20,539 bases of DNA from positions 1 through 20,539 of the forward strand of contig CALSCO010001151.1 of NCBI GenBank assembly GCA_943704415.1. Direction: 5' to 3'. The notes beneath the pieces were generated by a model. It was not told the origin of the DNA, did not search any database, and saw only the letters and a list, made by a program, of their open reading frames with translations. The position numbers and the translations under genes are program-made. Positions within the stretch are counted from its first letter, which is position 1, and the number at the start of each line of letters is the position of its first letter. The DNA is from Parvularia atlantis (Eukaryota; Opisthokonta; Rotosphaerida). This document shows, in pieces, positions 9,534 to 18,195 of this stretch.

Positions 9534-11892
9534 ATGCCACGTGTCGTCGCTCACTCGCCCCGGCAGATCGCAATCCTCGGCGGCGGGCAGCTCGGGCGGA
9601 TGCTCGCGCTGGCGGCGGTGCCGCTGGGCCTCGCCGTGCACGTGTTGGACCCGGCCGGGCCCGAGTGCCCCGCGGCGATCGCGGCGACGTCGGCGATCAA
9701 GGGCGACTTCAAGGCGCGCGCGACGCGGGCGCGATGCGGCTGATCGGGGCGGCTCGTGCTGACGCGGCGCACGGGGTGATCGCAGAAGAAGGACGAGGTG
9801 CTCGCGTTCGTCGAGAAGGTGCGGCCGGACGTGCTCACGGTCGAGATCGAGCACGTCGATGTGGACGCGCTCGAGGCCGTGCAGAGCAAATGCAGTGCGG
9901 TCGCGCCTGACCGCCGCGTGCGCGCGCGGCTCACCGGGCGACGCGCCAGAGATCGCCGTGCAGCCCGAGCCGGCCACGATCCGCGTGATCCAGGACAAGC
10001 TGCTGCAGAAGCAGCACCTCTCGTGCGGCCCCCTTTGCGCGGCGTAGATCGCGTCGCTGAGCTGGTCGACAGCGCGCACGGGCTCGCCGTGCCGCGCTAC
10101 AAGGCCGTGAGCGGCGTCGACGACATCAAGGCTGTCTTCGATGACTACGGCTCGCAGCTCGTGCTCAAGTCGCGCACGCTCGCGTACGACGGGCGCGGCA
10201 ACGCGGTCGTGAAGGACATTCAGAGTGCACCTTGTGCCGCGCCTCTCGCTGCTCGCCTGACCGCGCGTGCCGCATGCGCAGACGTCCACGCCGCGCTCAA
10301 GAGCCTCGTCAGCGCCGAGGTCTACGTCGAGGAGTTTGTCGAGTTCGAGATGGAGCTCGCGGTCATGGTCGCGCGCAGCACCAAGGGCGAGCTCGTCTCG
10401 CACCCGTGCGTGCAGACGATCCAGAAGGCGCGCCCGCGTACTCTCAGCGCACACTGGCTGAGCCGCGCGTGGTGCAGGATAGCATCTGCCACACGGTCAT
10501 CGCGCCGGCGCAGGTCGACGGGCCGATCGCAGCCAAGGCGCGCGAGCTGGCCGAGGCGGCCGTGGCGACGCTCAAGGGCGCGGGCATCTTTGGCGTGGAG
10601 CTGTTCATGCTCAAGAACGGTGCGCTTCTCCGCAGAGGCTGGATCGCGCTCACTCGCGCGGGGGGGGGGGGGGGGGGGGGGGGGGCGCAGGCTCGCTGCT
10701 GATCAACGAGATTGCGCCGCGCGTGCACAACTCGGGCCACTACACGATCGAGGCGTGCCACACAAGCCAGTTTGAGCAGCACCTGCGCGCGATTCTTGGC
10801 CTGCCGCTCGGCGACGCGTCGATGCGCGTGCGTTGGCGCTCCCTGCGTTGCTGAGGTGCATGGCTGACGCGCGCGCTCGAACAGGTCCCAGCTGCTGTCA
10901 TGCTCAACATTCTCGGCAACGGCACGCTTGGCCAGACGTTCGAGCCGTGCATGCGCAGTCTGCGCGTGCCCGGTGCGCACCTTACATGGCAGCGGCTCTG
11001 CTGACGCGCGGCGTCGCAGGCGCGTCGATGCACTGGTACAACAAGGGCGAGGCGCGCGCGGGGCGCAAGATGGGCCACATCACCGTGACGGGCGCGACGA
11101 TGGAGCGGGTGTTTGAGCGGCTGCACCAGATCACGCTCGTGGACAACCGCGTGTCGCCGAGCCTGCCGCAGGTGGGCATCATTATGGGCAGCGACTCGGA
11201 CCTGCCCGTCATGTCGGCCGCGGCCAGTGCGTGTGCCTTGTGGCGGCCTTGCGGCGGCCTTGCCCGTGCGTCTCACCTGCGTTGCGCGCAGAGGTCCTCA
11301 CCGACTTTAAGGTGCCGTTCGAGATCCACGTCGTGTCGGCGCACCGCACGCCGCGGCGCATGTTTGAGTACGCCTCCACCGCGCACAAGCGCAGCCTCAA
11401 GGTCATCATCGCTGGTGCGGCCGTCGTGTCGCGCGGCTGTCGCTCTCTGACTGTGGCGCCGCAGGCGCGGGCGGGGCCGCACACCTGCCGGGGATGGTCG
11501 CGTCGCTCACACCGCTGCCGGTGATCGGCGTCCCCGTGCCGCTCAAGCACCTCGACGGCGTCGACTCGCTGTACTCGATCGTCCAGGTGCGCCCGCGTGC
11601 GCGTGTATCTGCAGCACGCTGAGCCGCCTGCAGATGCCGCGCGGCGTGCCCGTCGCCGCCGTCGCAATCGACAACGCGGCCAACGCGGGCCTGCTGGCCG
11701 TGCGCATGCTCGGCGCGTTTGAGCCCGAGTGCGTCGTTGTCACGCCGTGTGAGCGCGCGCGTGCGCGCCTTCTGATGTGCGCGCGCACGCAGGCTGCTGC
11801 AGCAGATGGTCGAGTACCAGAAGCGTCTCGAGGACGACGTGCTCAACAAGGATCAGAAGCTGCAGGACGTCGGCTGGCAGGCCTACAAGTGA
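9534..11892 (+). CDS. ADE2: Phosphoribosylaminoimidazole carboxylase, PurK-PurE fusion (13 exons, 557 aa)
   Basis: This enzyme carries out AIR carboxylation in de novo purine synthesis. Exons 9534-9713, 9786-9894, 9950-10022, 10073-10224, 10282-10427, 10478-10619, 10691-10827, 10885-10972, 11020-11226, 11292-11414, 11465-11586, 11634-11728 and 11793-11892. The PurK half has [13 protein letters not shown] at the N terminus, [26 protein letters not shown], the ATP-grasp segment [19 protein letters not shown], and [16 protein letters not shown]. The PurE half starts near [14 protein letters not shown] and continues with [30 protein letters not shown] and PVIGVPV. The length is close to yeast Ade2 (571 aa). 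Introns 1 and 5 are GC-AG; intron 6 carries a G26 run. In-frame ATGs at 9402, 9426 and 9480 could give longer products (601, 593 and 575 aa); 9534 is chosen because homology starts there. The gene faces HADH convergently across 64 nt. Confidence 0.92.
9714..9785 (+). other. GC-AG intron 1 of ADE2
   Basis: The intron begins AAG|GCGCGC and ends TCGCAG, 72 nt long, with phase preserved. No GT donor fits near the end of the GDFK-coding exon. Confidence 0.7.
10428..10477 (+). other. GC-AG intron 5 of ADE2
   Basis: The intron begins AAG|GCGCGC and ends GGTGCAG, 50 nt long. It joins CVQTIQK to [11 protein letters not shown], a well-conserved PurK segment, in the correct phase. The nearest GT (10438) gives the wrong phase. 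Confidence 0.85.
10660..10685 (+). repeat. G26 homopolymer in ADE2 intron 6
   Basis: Twenty-six consecutive G residues sit five bases before the 3' splice site of intron 10620-10690. The intron (71 nt) is longer than its neighbours by about the length of the run. Confidence 0.9.
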
Positions 11893-11956
11893 CCGGTGTT
11901 TTGAGAAATATTCCGTACTCCTGAGATCGAGGAGGCCACAGCCGCGCCGGCGCGCA

Positions 11957-13312
11957 TCACTTGGGCACCTTGTTGCCTTTCGAGTCGTACTTGTAGAAGC
12001 CCTCGCCCGACTTGCGGCCGAGCTTGCCATCCGCGACGAGCTTCGAGAGCTGTGCGCAGGATCGCGCATGAGCACGGTGCAGCCAGGCGCCCGCGCCCGC
12101 GCACGCGCACCATCGGCACGGGCTTGAACATCGGCTCGGACGGGAAGCGCTTGCTCCAGCCGTCGAGGATGAACTTGGTCGTGTCGAGGCCAACGTAGTC
12201 GCTCAGCGTGAACGGGCCCATGGGGTAGCCCGCGCCGAGCATCATCGCCGTGTCGATGTCCTCGGCCGACGCGTCACCGCGCTCGAGCATGCGCACGGCC
12301 TCGGCCATGTACGGCACCAGCAGGCGGTTGACGATAAAGCCGGGCGTGTCCTTGCACTCGACCGTCGTCTTACCGACGGCTGCGTGGCGGACGCGGGGGG
12401 CCGTCAGCGAGCGGCGCGGCGCAGCGGGCCCTCGCGCACACCCTTGCCGAACGCGACGAGCGCCTCGAACGTCGCCGGGCTCGTGTGGCTCGTCTTGATC
12501 ACCTCGACGAGCTTCATCACGGGCACGGGGTTGAAGAAGTGCAGGCCGCCGAAGCGGTCCTGGCGCTTGGTGATCGCGCCGATGTCGGCGATCGAGAGCG
12601 ACGACGTGTTGGACGCGAAGATGGTGTGGGCCGGCGCGGCCTGCATCGCGTCCGGTCAGTGTGCGACCACAACGAGCGCGGCCGCACCTCGTCCAGCTTG
12701 GCAAACAGGCGCTGCTTCACCTCGAGGTTCTCGACAATCGCTTCGACGACGAGGTCCGACGCGGCGCTCGCGCTCTCGGCCGACGTGCTCGTGGTGATGT
12801 TGGCCATCGTGCTGTCGACGTACTTTTTGGCGTCGTCGGGCTGCGACTCGTGACGGCGTCAGTGCGCGCACAGAGCGCATCGAGCGACCAGCAGCACCTT
12901 GCCGTCAAACTGCTTGTTGGCCACGCGCTTGATGCTCTGCGCGATGCGCTCCGTGCCGGTCTTGAGCAGCTCGTTGTTCATGTCGACCATGAACACCTGC
13001 TTGTCGTGCGCTCGCACGGTGAGGCGTGCAAGCGACGAGCAGCAGACGAGAGGCAGACGAGAGAGACAAGCGATGAGCGGCGAGCAGCACGACCACAGCA
13101 CAGCACCAGACGAGAGGCAGACGACCGTCACGAGCTCGAGAAGGAAGATCACCACCGAGGCTGCTGCTCGCTCGCACCTTGTGGCCCGACGCAGCCGCGA
13201 CGGCGACGATGCCGCTGCCCATGAGGCCCGAGCCGATGACGGTCACGGTCTTGATCTTGTAGCCGCCCGCGGCGGTGGCGAGGGCGCGGCGCAGCAGCAG
13301 CGACGAGGCCAT
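11957..13312 (-). CDS. HADH: Mitochondrial short-chain 3-hydroxyacyl-CoA dehydrogenase (6 exons, 315 aa)
   Basis: Exons in order 13312-13178, 12996-12898, 12840-12688, 12640-12442, 12379-12111 and 12049-11957. The product oxidises L-3-hydroxyacyl-CoA with NAD in fatty-acid beta-oxidation. The N terminus [15 protein letters not shown] is Arg-rich, lacks acidic residues and looks like a mitochondrial presequence. The Rossmann motif [13 protein letters not shown] follows. Then come [24 protein letters not shown], the catalytic His in [66 protein letters not shown], and the C-terminal GKKTGEGFYKY-like sequence [11 protein letters not shown]. The length matches the human enzyme (about 314 aa). The first intron, 13177-12997, is 181 nt, much longer than any other here. 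The gene is divergent from the 13.6-16.1 kb genes and convergent with ADE2. Confidence 0.94.
13044..13124 (+). repeat. Purine-rich repeats within HADH intron 1
   Basis: The 17-nt word AGACGAGAGGCAGACGA occurs at 13044-13060 and again at 13108-13124, with related GAGCAGCA and GACGAG words between. All lie inside the 181-nt first intron of HADH. Confidence 0.8.
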
Positions 13313-14034
13313 TTCCCCCCCTCCTGCCGCGGCGCCGAGAAGGACGAACGTCAGCCAGCAGCCAAGCACCGCTCTGTGCGTCACAGCGCACCGCAGAAGG
13401 CTCTCGAAGGAGTAATTGGCAAATCGGTGTATGTATGTGTTGATGGCTTGCGGCACGTGGACGAGGCGCGCGGTCGGCAGCACGACACGACGCACAGGGA
13501 AGGGGGGGACGACGAGGGCGAGCTTGTCAGTCGAGCTGCGCCGCGCCCACGCCAAGACTTGCGCGTGTGTCTGCCTGTGCCTGTGCTGTTTGTTCAGTTC
13601 AGTTGGGCCCAATGAGCTCTGATCGTGCGCGTGGTTGTCTGCGCGTGCGTGTGCGCGCGAGGGGTACGCTTGCCATGCCTGCAGAAGAACGTCGGCGACG
13701 AGCTGAAGGACGCTGCGAGCAACTTCATCGTCAAGGTCGCGAGCGTCGCCGAGACGTGCTCGCTCGCATGCCCAAGGTGCTGCGCACGTTCAGCCAGCAA
13801 CTGCCGATGCCCGCCAAGCTCGACATGACCGACGCCGCCGTGAGCATGCTGCCGCCGGCGCGAGTTGATCACCGACGCGGACCAGCTGCTGCGCAACGGC
13901 GTGCTCAACCGTGTCGTCCTCCCCCGGGCGGTCCCTGCACTCGCGTCCTCTCGACCTTGTCTTTGTTCCTTCGTGTCTTCGTGCCGTCCGCACGCTTCCG
14001 CAGTCGGTCGCTCACATCACACAGACCGCGCAGG
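13313..14034. other. Divergent region between HADH and the TMEM209-like gene
   Basis: These 722 nt must hold the HADH promoter and leader (leftward) and the promoter of whatever lies to the right. 13400-13450 and 13570-13620 are comparatively AT-rich. 13685-13915 contains coding-like patches described separately. I see no recognised promoter motif. Confidence 0.5.
13685..13915 (+). CDS. Possible exons of an unrecognised small gene; structure unresolved
   Basis: Three consecutive patches read like protein but lie in different frames: KNVGDELKDAASNFIVKV from 13685 (after a CAG acceptor-like site), VLRTFSQQLPMPAKLDMTDAA from about 13777, and LLRNGVLNRV from 13886. A 46-nt intron 13840-13885 (GTGAGC at the 5' end, ACCAG at the 3' end) would join the second and third in phase. 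A 41-nt interval 13736-13776 would join the first and second but lacks a convincing branch site. ATG 13612 lies upstream but does not connect with a normal intron. The family is not recognised. It could be a small gene, a degraded gene, or sequence with base errors. Confidence 0.25.
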
Positions 14035-16107
14035 ATGAAGGGCGCGCGCGCGTGGCAGCACGCCGCCGTCCCGCTGGCCCCCACCGCGGCCGCGCCCGCA
14101 TCGGTCCGCTGGTCGCGCCGCGCGCCCGCCGTCGCGCTCAACGCGCTCGCTGCCGCCGGCTGCGTGCTTCTCGCGCGGACGGCGCTGCTGCGTCTGCTGG
14201 CGGCGCATCTGCCGCCGTCGATCGCGGCCGCACCGGGCCTCGTCGGTGCGCGTCCGTGCGGCCCGCTGCTGCTGCTGCTGCTGCTGCTGATCGCCGACGC
14301 AGCGCACGTCGTCGCCGTGCTCTTCGCTGTCAACGCGCTGATCGCGCTACTCGGACCCGACGCACCGCGCGCCGCTCGCGCCGCCGCCGCCACGACGCTC
14401 GCGCAGCTGTCGCCGACGCAGCGCCGTCTGCTGGGCCTCGCGCCGTCGCCGTCCGTTGCCGCACCGCCTCCCGCTGCTGCCGTCATCGACGTCGCGCCGT
14501 CGTCGCCCGTCGTCGGCAGCAGCGGCTTCGCGGGCTTCACGACGCCGCGGACGCCGTGCGTCGTGCTCTCGATCGCGCCTTGTCGACGATCTGACGAGGA
14601 ACGGCAGCGGCAGCAGCAGCAGCAGCAGCGCCACGTCGCCCGTCCGCCGCAGCGCCGTCGGCTCGCCCGACGTCGACGCGCTCAACTACAGCGTCGACGC
14701 GTTCCGCCGCTGGACGTCGGCGTCGCCCTCGGCCTCCCCCGACACGTCGTTCGCCGCCGCGCACGGCCCGCAGATGCTCCTAGGCAGCGCCGCCCAGCAG
14801 CAGCAGCAGCAGCAGCAGCAGCTGGGCGCGTTCGTGTACCAGACGGCGCCGCTGCAGTGCGTCGTGCGCCCTCATCTGCCGCCGAACGCTCACGTCTCGC
14901 GCGCAGGGCGACGGCCGCGCTCGCTGCCAGCAAGGAGAAGGAGTCACAGGCGGTGCAGAACCAGCACGCGGACGAGCTGCTGGTGCAGGAGGGCCTGGCC
15001 GACGCGATGGACGACCACGTCGAGCGGCTGCGCGAGGTGTGCGCGCGCCCGTACCGCCCTCATTGCAGCTCACCGCCCTCGTGCGCAGTGGATCGCGACG
15101 CGCGTGCTGCTGCCGCTGCAGGACCGCATCGCCGCCGTCGACGGCGAGCTCGAGCGGCAGGGTGTCGGCCACCTGCGCTGCCGCGCCGCCGTGTGGGAGA
15201 CGCAGTTCCTGGCCGCGCCCGCGAGTCCCTACGGTCTGCGTGCCGTGTGCTAGTTCTGCCTGCTGACTGCCCTCGCCGCCCGCAGGCTACGCGCCCGACC
15301 CCGCGCGGCCCATGACGCTCGCCGAGTTCTTTCAGCGCTTTGGCCAGGTGCGCCGCTCCGTGCGTCCGTGTCTTCCCGCACTGATCGCGCGAGTGCACGC
15401 CAGCAGCACGAGGTCGCCAAGGAGCGCATGCGCCTCGAGCGGTACCTGCGCGTGCCCAAGACAGCGGCACAGCGCGAGTATGTCTTTGACCGTGTCAAGG
15501 GTGCGTCTGGCCCACCCAACACCAAGCGCGCGTGCTGATCGGTCGCACAGCCCTGAGCTCGCCCAAGCTCGCGCTGTTCCGCTGGAACGGCGGCGGCGCG
15601 CACAAGGACAAGCCGTGGACGGACGAGCTGCCGGCCGACGCGGTGCTGGTAATGCACCTCGTCGCGTGCTTCTTCGACGAGAACATGAGCACGCCGGACG
15701 ACGTCGGCCAGAACCGCCCGTTCTCGAGCCAGTACTACGTGCCGCTCGAGGGCGACGCGCCGCCCGCGGTCGAGGCCACCGTGCGCATCCGCCAGACCGC
15801 CGCCAAGCCACCGCACTTCAACCTGCTCGTCAACAAGAAGACGGCGCACGTCCGCCACGTGCGTCCCTCACGACGGCCACGGGCTGCGCTCACACGGACA
15901 CGCAGGACCGGCACAACCTCTTCCACGCGCTCGTGCTGTTCGTGCACTTTCTCCGGCGCGACTACAGCGGCTACCTCGGGTGCGGTCGGACGGCGCTGGA
16001 CGTGCGCGTCGCCACACGACGACTGAGCGGCGCGCGCGCGCAGCAACTGCGACCTGGCCGGCCGCCGCATCGGCCTCATCCCCGCGCTCTTTGGCGAGGC
16101 GCCGTGA
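14035..16107 (+). CDS. TMEM209: TMEM209-family nuclear envelope protein (9 exons, 549 aa)
   Basis: Exons 14035-14555, 14608-14856, 14907-15036, 15089-15233, 15286-15347, 15404-15500, 15551-15858, 15906-15979 and 16044-16107. The N terminus has two likely membrane segments: VALNALAAAGCVLLARTALL and, after a Pro/Ala loop, LLLLLLLLIADAAHVVAVLF continuing to NALIALLG. A disordered Ser/Pro/Gln linker follows, with S7 and Q9 runs. The conserved C-terminal domain shows WIATRVLLPLQDRI, REYVFDRVKALS, LALFRWNGGG, LPADAVLVMHLVACFFDE, FSSQYYVPLEG, PPHFNLLVNKKT, NLFHALVLFVHFLRR, and CDLAGRRIGLIPALFGE. These match the order and spacing I recall for human TMEM209 (561 aa), the Pfam family misleadingly named Cytochrome B561 N-terminal. 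Human TMEM209 is a nuclear-envelope protein linked to nucleoporin NUP205. Intron 4 (start 15225 or 15234) and intron 7 (start 15850 or 15859) have two in-phase donors. Confidence 0.87.
14266..14289 (+). repeat. (CTG)8 coding poly-leucine in the second membrane segment
   Basis: Eight CTG codons encode L8 at the start of the second predicted membrane segment of the TMEM209-like protein. Confidence 0.9.
14795..14821 (+). repeat. (CAG)9 coding poly-glutamine
   Basis: Nine CAG codons encode Q9 in the disordered linker of the TMEM209-like protein. A shorter AGC run coding poly-Ser begins at 14612. Confidence 0.9.
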
Positions 16108-16143
16108 AGGGCCCCCGTGTGTGTCCGTGACCGCGACAGGCCG

Positions 16144-16162
16144 GGAAAAAAAAAAGAAGAAA
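16144..16162 (-). terminator. Pol III terminator of the tRNA gene
   Basis: Read on the minus strand, a T-rich tract with an unbroken T10 (16155-16146) starts a few bases after the tRNA 3' end. This is the expected RNA polymerase III termination signal. Confidence 0.85.
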
Positions 16163-16168
16163 GCTGGA

Positions 16169-16270
16169 GGTGGGTGCGGGATTCGAACACGCGCGGTTGC
16201 CCACTGACGCCGTTACATCATTGTAACTAGAGCCTAAATCTAGCGCCTTAGACCACTCGGCCAACCCACC
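16169..16270 (-). tRNA. tRNA-Leu (anticodon UAG), atypical
   Basis: The acceptor stem pairs perfectly (GGTGGGT with ACCCACC). The A box TGGCCGAGTGG fits the consensus. The D arm is Leu-like (GTGGTCTAAGGC). The anticodon arm is CTAGA-TTTAGGC-TCTAG with TAG at 16236-16234, the same loop as human tRNA-Leu(UAG). The T loop is TTCGAAT, with one T-C mismatch in its stem (GCGTG with CCCGC). Oddities: 34 nt lie between the anticodon stem and the T stem, where Leu tRNAs normally have about 13. They include a TTAC-GTAA hairpin and then about 16 extra bases. The base after the acceptor is T rather than the usual A73, and it is followed by an encoded CCA. It could be an intron-bearing, divergent or decayed tRNA. 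Confidence 0.8.
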
Positions 16271-16457
16271 ATTGCAGGTGGCTCGCACGGCAAACACCTA
16301 CGAAGCGTACATGGTGCAGTAGCATGCCCAGCGGGTGGTATGGGATGTCGCTAGGCGTGATGCAGGTGTGGCGGCGGATTGGTAGCCAGGTGTAGTGAGA
16401 AGGGGGAGAGGCACTTTCGGGTGTGGGTGCCGTGTGCCACGCGCCTTCCCGTTCGCG
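16271..16457. promoter_or_regulatory. SF3B4 upstream region with GGCACTTT element
   Basis: These 187 nt lie between the tRNA 5' end and the SF3B4 ATG. GGCACTTT at 16410-16417, 41 nt before the ATG, matches GGCACTTT at 88-95 in the MLH3 leader (16 nt before that ATG) and its complement at 3088-3095. Its role as a shared promoter or leader element is inference. Confidence 0.4.
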
Positions 16458-17936
16458 ATGGCGTCGCAGCTGGTCGGCACGCAGCAGGCGATGCACGAGC
16501 GCAACCAGGGTGCGTCGTGCGCATCGGGGCCGATCGCGCTCATGCGATGCACGGCGCGGCAGATGCGACGCTGTACGTCGGCGGCCTGGACGCCCAGGTC
16601 ACGTCGGAGCTGCTGTGGGAGCTGTTTGTGCAGGCCGGGCCCGTCGGTGCGCCCGGGCGCCGTGCGGCACGCCAACGCGACCGACGGCGCTGACGGGAGC
16701 GAACGGCACGTCCGCGCAGTCAACATCCACGTGCCCAAGGACCGCGTCACGTCGATGCACCAGGGCTTTGCCTTTGTCGAGTTTATGACGGAGGAGGACG
16801 CCGACTACGCGTGCCGGTGCGCGCCTCGCGCGTGTGCGCCTCGCGCGTGTGCTGATCGGGATGGCGCGCAGCATCATGAACATGGTCAAGCTGTTTGGCC
16901 GGCCCATCCGCGTCAACAAGGCCAACGCCAACAAGCAGCGCGACGTCGAGGCCGAGGTGCATGCGCGACGTGCTTCGTCGCCATGCGCACTGACTTGCTC
17001 GCCGTCGCGAAGGCGTACTCGGCCAACCTGTTCATCGGCAACCTCGACATGGACGTGGACGAGAAGATGCTGTACGACACCTTCAGCGCGTTCGGCACAA
17101 TCGTTCAGGTGCACGGCCGGCGCGTGCGCGTGCACGAGGCGCTGACGTCGCGCGCAGACGCCGAGGGTCCAGCGTGACCCGGACTCGGGCCTGTCGCGCG
17201 GCTTTGGCTTCGTCGTCTTCGACTCGTTCGAGGTGCGTCTGTCCGTCGAGTGCGAACGACGCTGATCGACGCGCGCGCGCAGGCCGCCGACGCGGCCATC
17301 GAGGCCATGAACGGGCAGTACCTGGCCAACAAGGCCATCACCGTCGCGTACGCGTTCAAAAAGGACGCCAAGGGCGAGCGGCACGGCTCGGCCAAGGGTG
17401 CGCCTGCCGTGCACGGCCGGCGGCGCGTGCTCAGCCTCGCCCGCCGCAGACCGCGCGCTCGCCGCCCAGTTTAAGAAGGACAAGGACGGCTGTGCGTCAC
17501 GGCCTATCTCACTCGTGCCGCGCGTTGCTCACGCCCCGTCGCGCCGCACGCAGCGCGCGTGCTCAATATCGCCGCTAACATCATGGCCGGCACGGCCAGC
17601 AGCGGCTTTTACGGTGTCGCCGGCGCGCCCGGGCAGCAAGCCGCCCCGATCACGCCGCGCACCGTCGTGCTGCCGCCCATGTCGATGCCCGGCGTGCCGC
17701 CCGTCGGCGTCCCGCAGCAGATGCAGCAGATGCAGCAGATGCAGCAGATGCAGCAGATGCAGCAGCCCCCGCCGCTGCCGTTCCTGCCGCCGGCGCTCCC
17801 TGGCCTGCCGGGCGTGCCGGGCATGCCCGGGTACCCGCCGGGCATCAACCTCATGTCGATCCCGCCGCCCCTGCCGTTCAACGCCGTCGCAGGCGCCGCG
17901 TGGCCGCCGAACCTGCCGCCTCCACCTCAGCATTAG
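16458..17936 (+). CDS. SF3B4: Splicing factor 3B subunit 4, U2 snRNP protein SAP49 (9 exons, 342 aa)
   Basis: Exons 16458-16509, 16563-16646, 16720-16816, 16872-16956, 17013-17108, 17158-17232, 17283-17397, 17450-17491 and 17554-17936. The start ATG gives a short N terminus ending HERNQ, as in human SF3B4 (ISERNQ). RRM1 has RNP2 LYVGGL and RNP1 QGFAFVEF, with [20 protein letters not shown] and [13 protein letters not shown]2 has RNP2 LFIGNL and RNP1 RGFGFVVF, with [15 protein letters not shown] and [25 protein letters not shown] then KGERHGS. The tail is Pro/Met-rich with (MQQ)5 and is shorter than the human tail. In the SF3b complex the protein binds pre-mRNA near the branch site during A-complex formation. 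Introns 3 and 4 are each set by phase and by alignment to the RRM1/RRM2 linker. Confidence 0.95.
17715..17765 (+). repeat. 9-bp tandem repeat coding (MQQ)5 in SF3B4
   Basis: Five perfect ATGCAGCAG units (17721-17765), preceded by two CAG codons, encode a Met/Gln repeat in the proline-rich tail of SF3B4. Confidence 0.95.
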
Positions 17937-18195
17937 ACGTGCATTGTGTGCGCACAAAAAAAGGCGGAAAACAAGGAGGAACACAGCATTGAGAGCTTGC
18001 GACAGCGGCCGCTCGGCGAAGGCGAGCACCATCGCAAGCGCATCTACGATCGGCACGGTCTGACGCCTTGCTGCTTCAAGATCCGCGGCCTCCCACGGCA
18101 CCTCACGCCCTTTCGAGCCATGTATTAGTAGAACTGGACACAGCGACAGCAGTGGCGACAGCAGCAAGCCTGAACAGAGAGACGCGACCATCGCG
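17937..18195. other. Convergent gap between SF3B4 and the acidic membrane protein gene
   Basis: These 259 nt have lower G+C than the flanking exons. They include an A7 run (17956-17962) and a nested inverted repeat at 17996-18038 (CTTGCGA with TCGCAAG outside, GCTCG with CGAGC inside). Open frames exist on both strands but show no family motif and weaker third-position G+C than the real genes. This probably contains both 3' ends, or possibly a structured RNA. Confidence 0.45.

Noticed and set aside
9534-11892. Bacterial purK-purE operon
   Set aside because: The two halves are one fused chain interrupted by 12 short introns, as in eukaryotic ADE2.
13567-15315. Uninterrupted plus-strand frame of 582 codons
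   Set aside because: It runs through introns of the TMEM209-like gene and leaves its conserved frame. Only 14035-14555 and 14907-15036 within it are real exons.
14035-16107. Cytochrome b561 (electron transport)
   Set aside because: The family name in Pfam suggests this, but the conserved C-terminal motifs are those of TMEM209; there is no multi-helix core with haem-binding His pairs.
17946-18128. 60-codon plus-strand frame after SF3B4
   Set aside because: It starts inside the 3' gap, has no family signal, and its codon use differs from the real exons. Kept only as part of the described gap.
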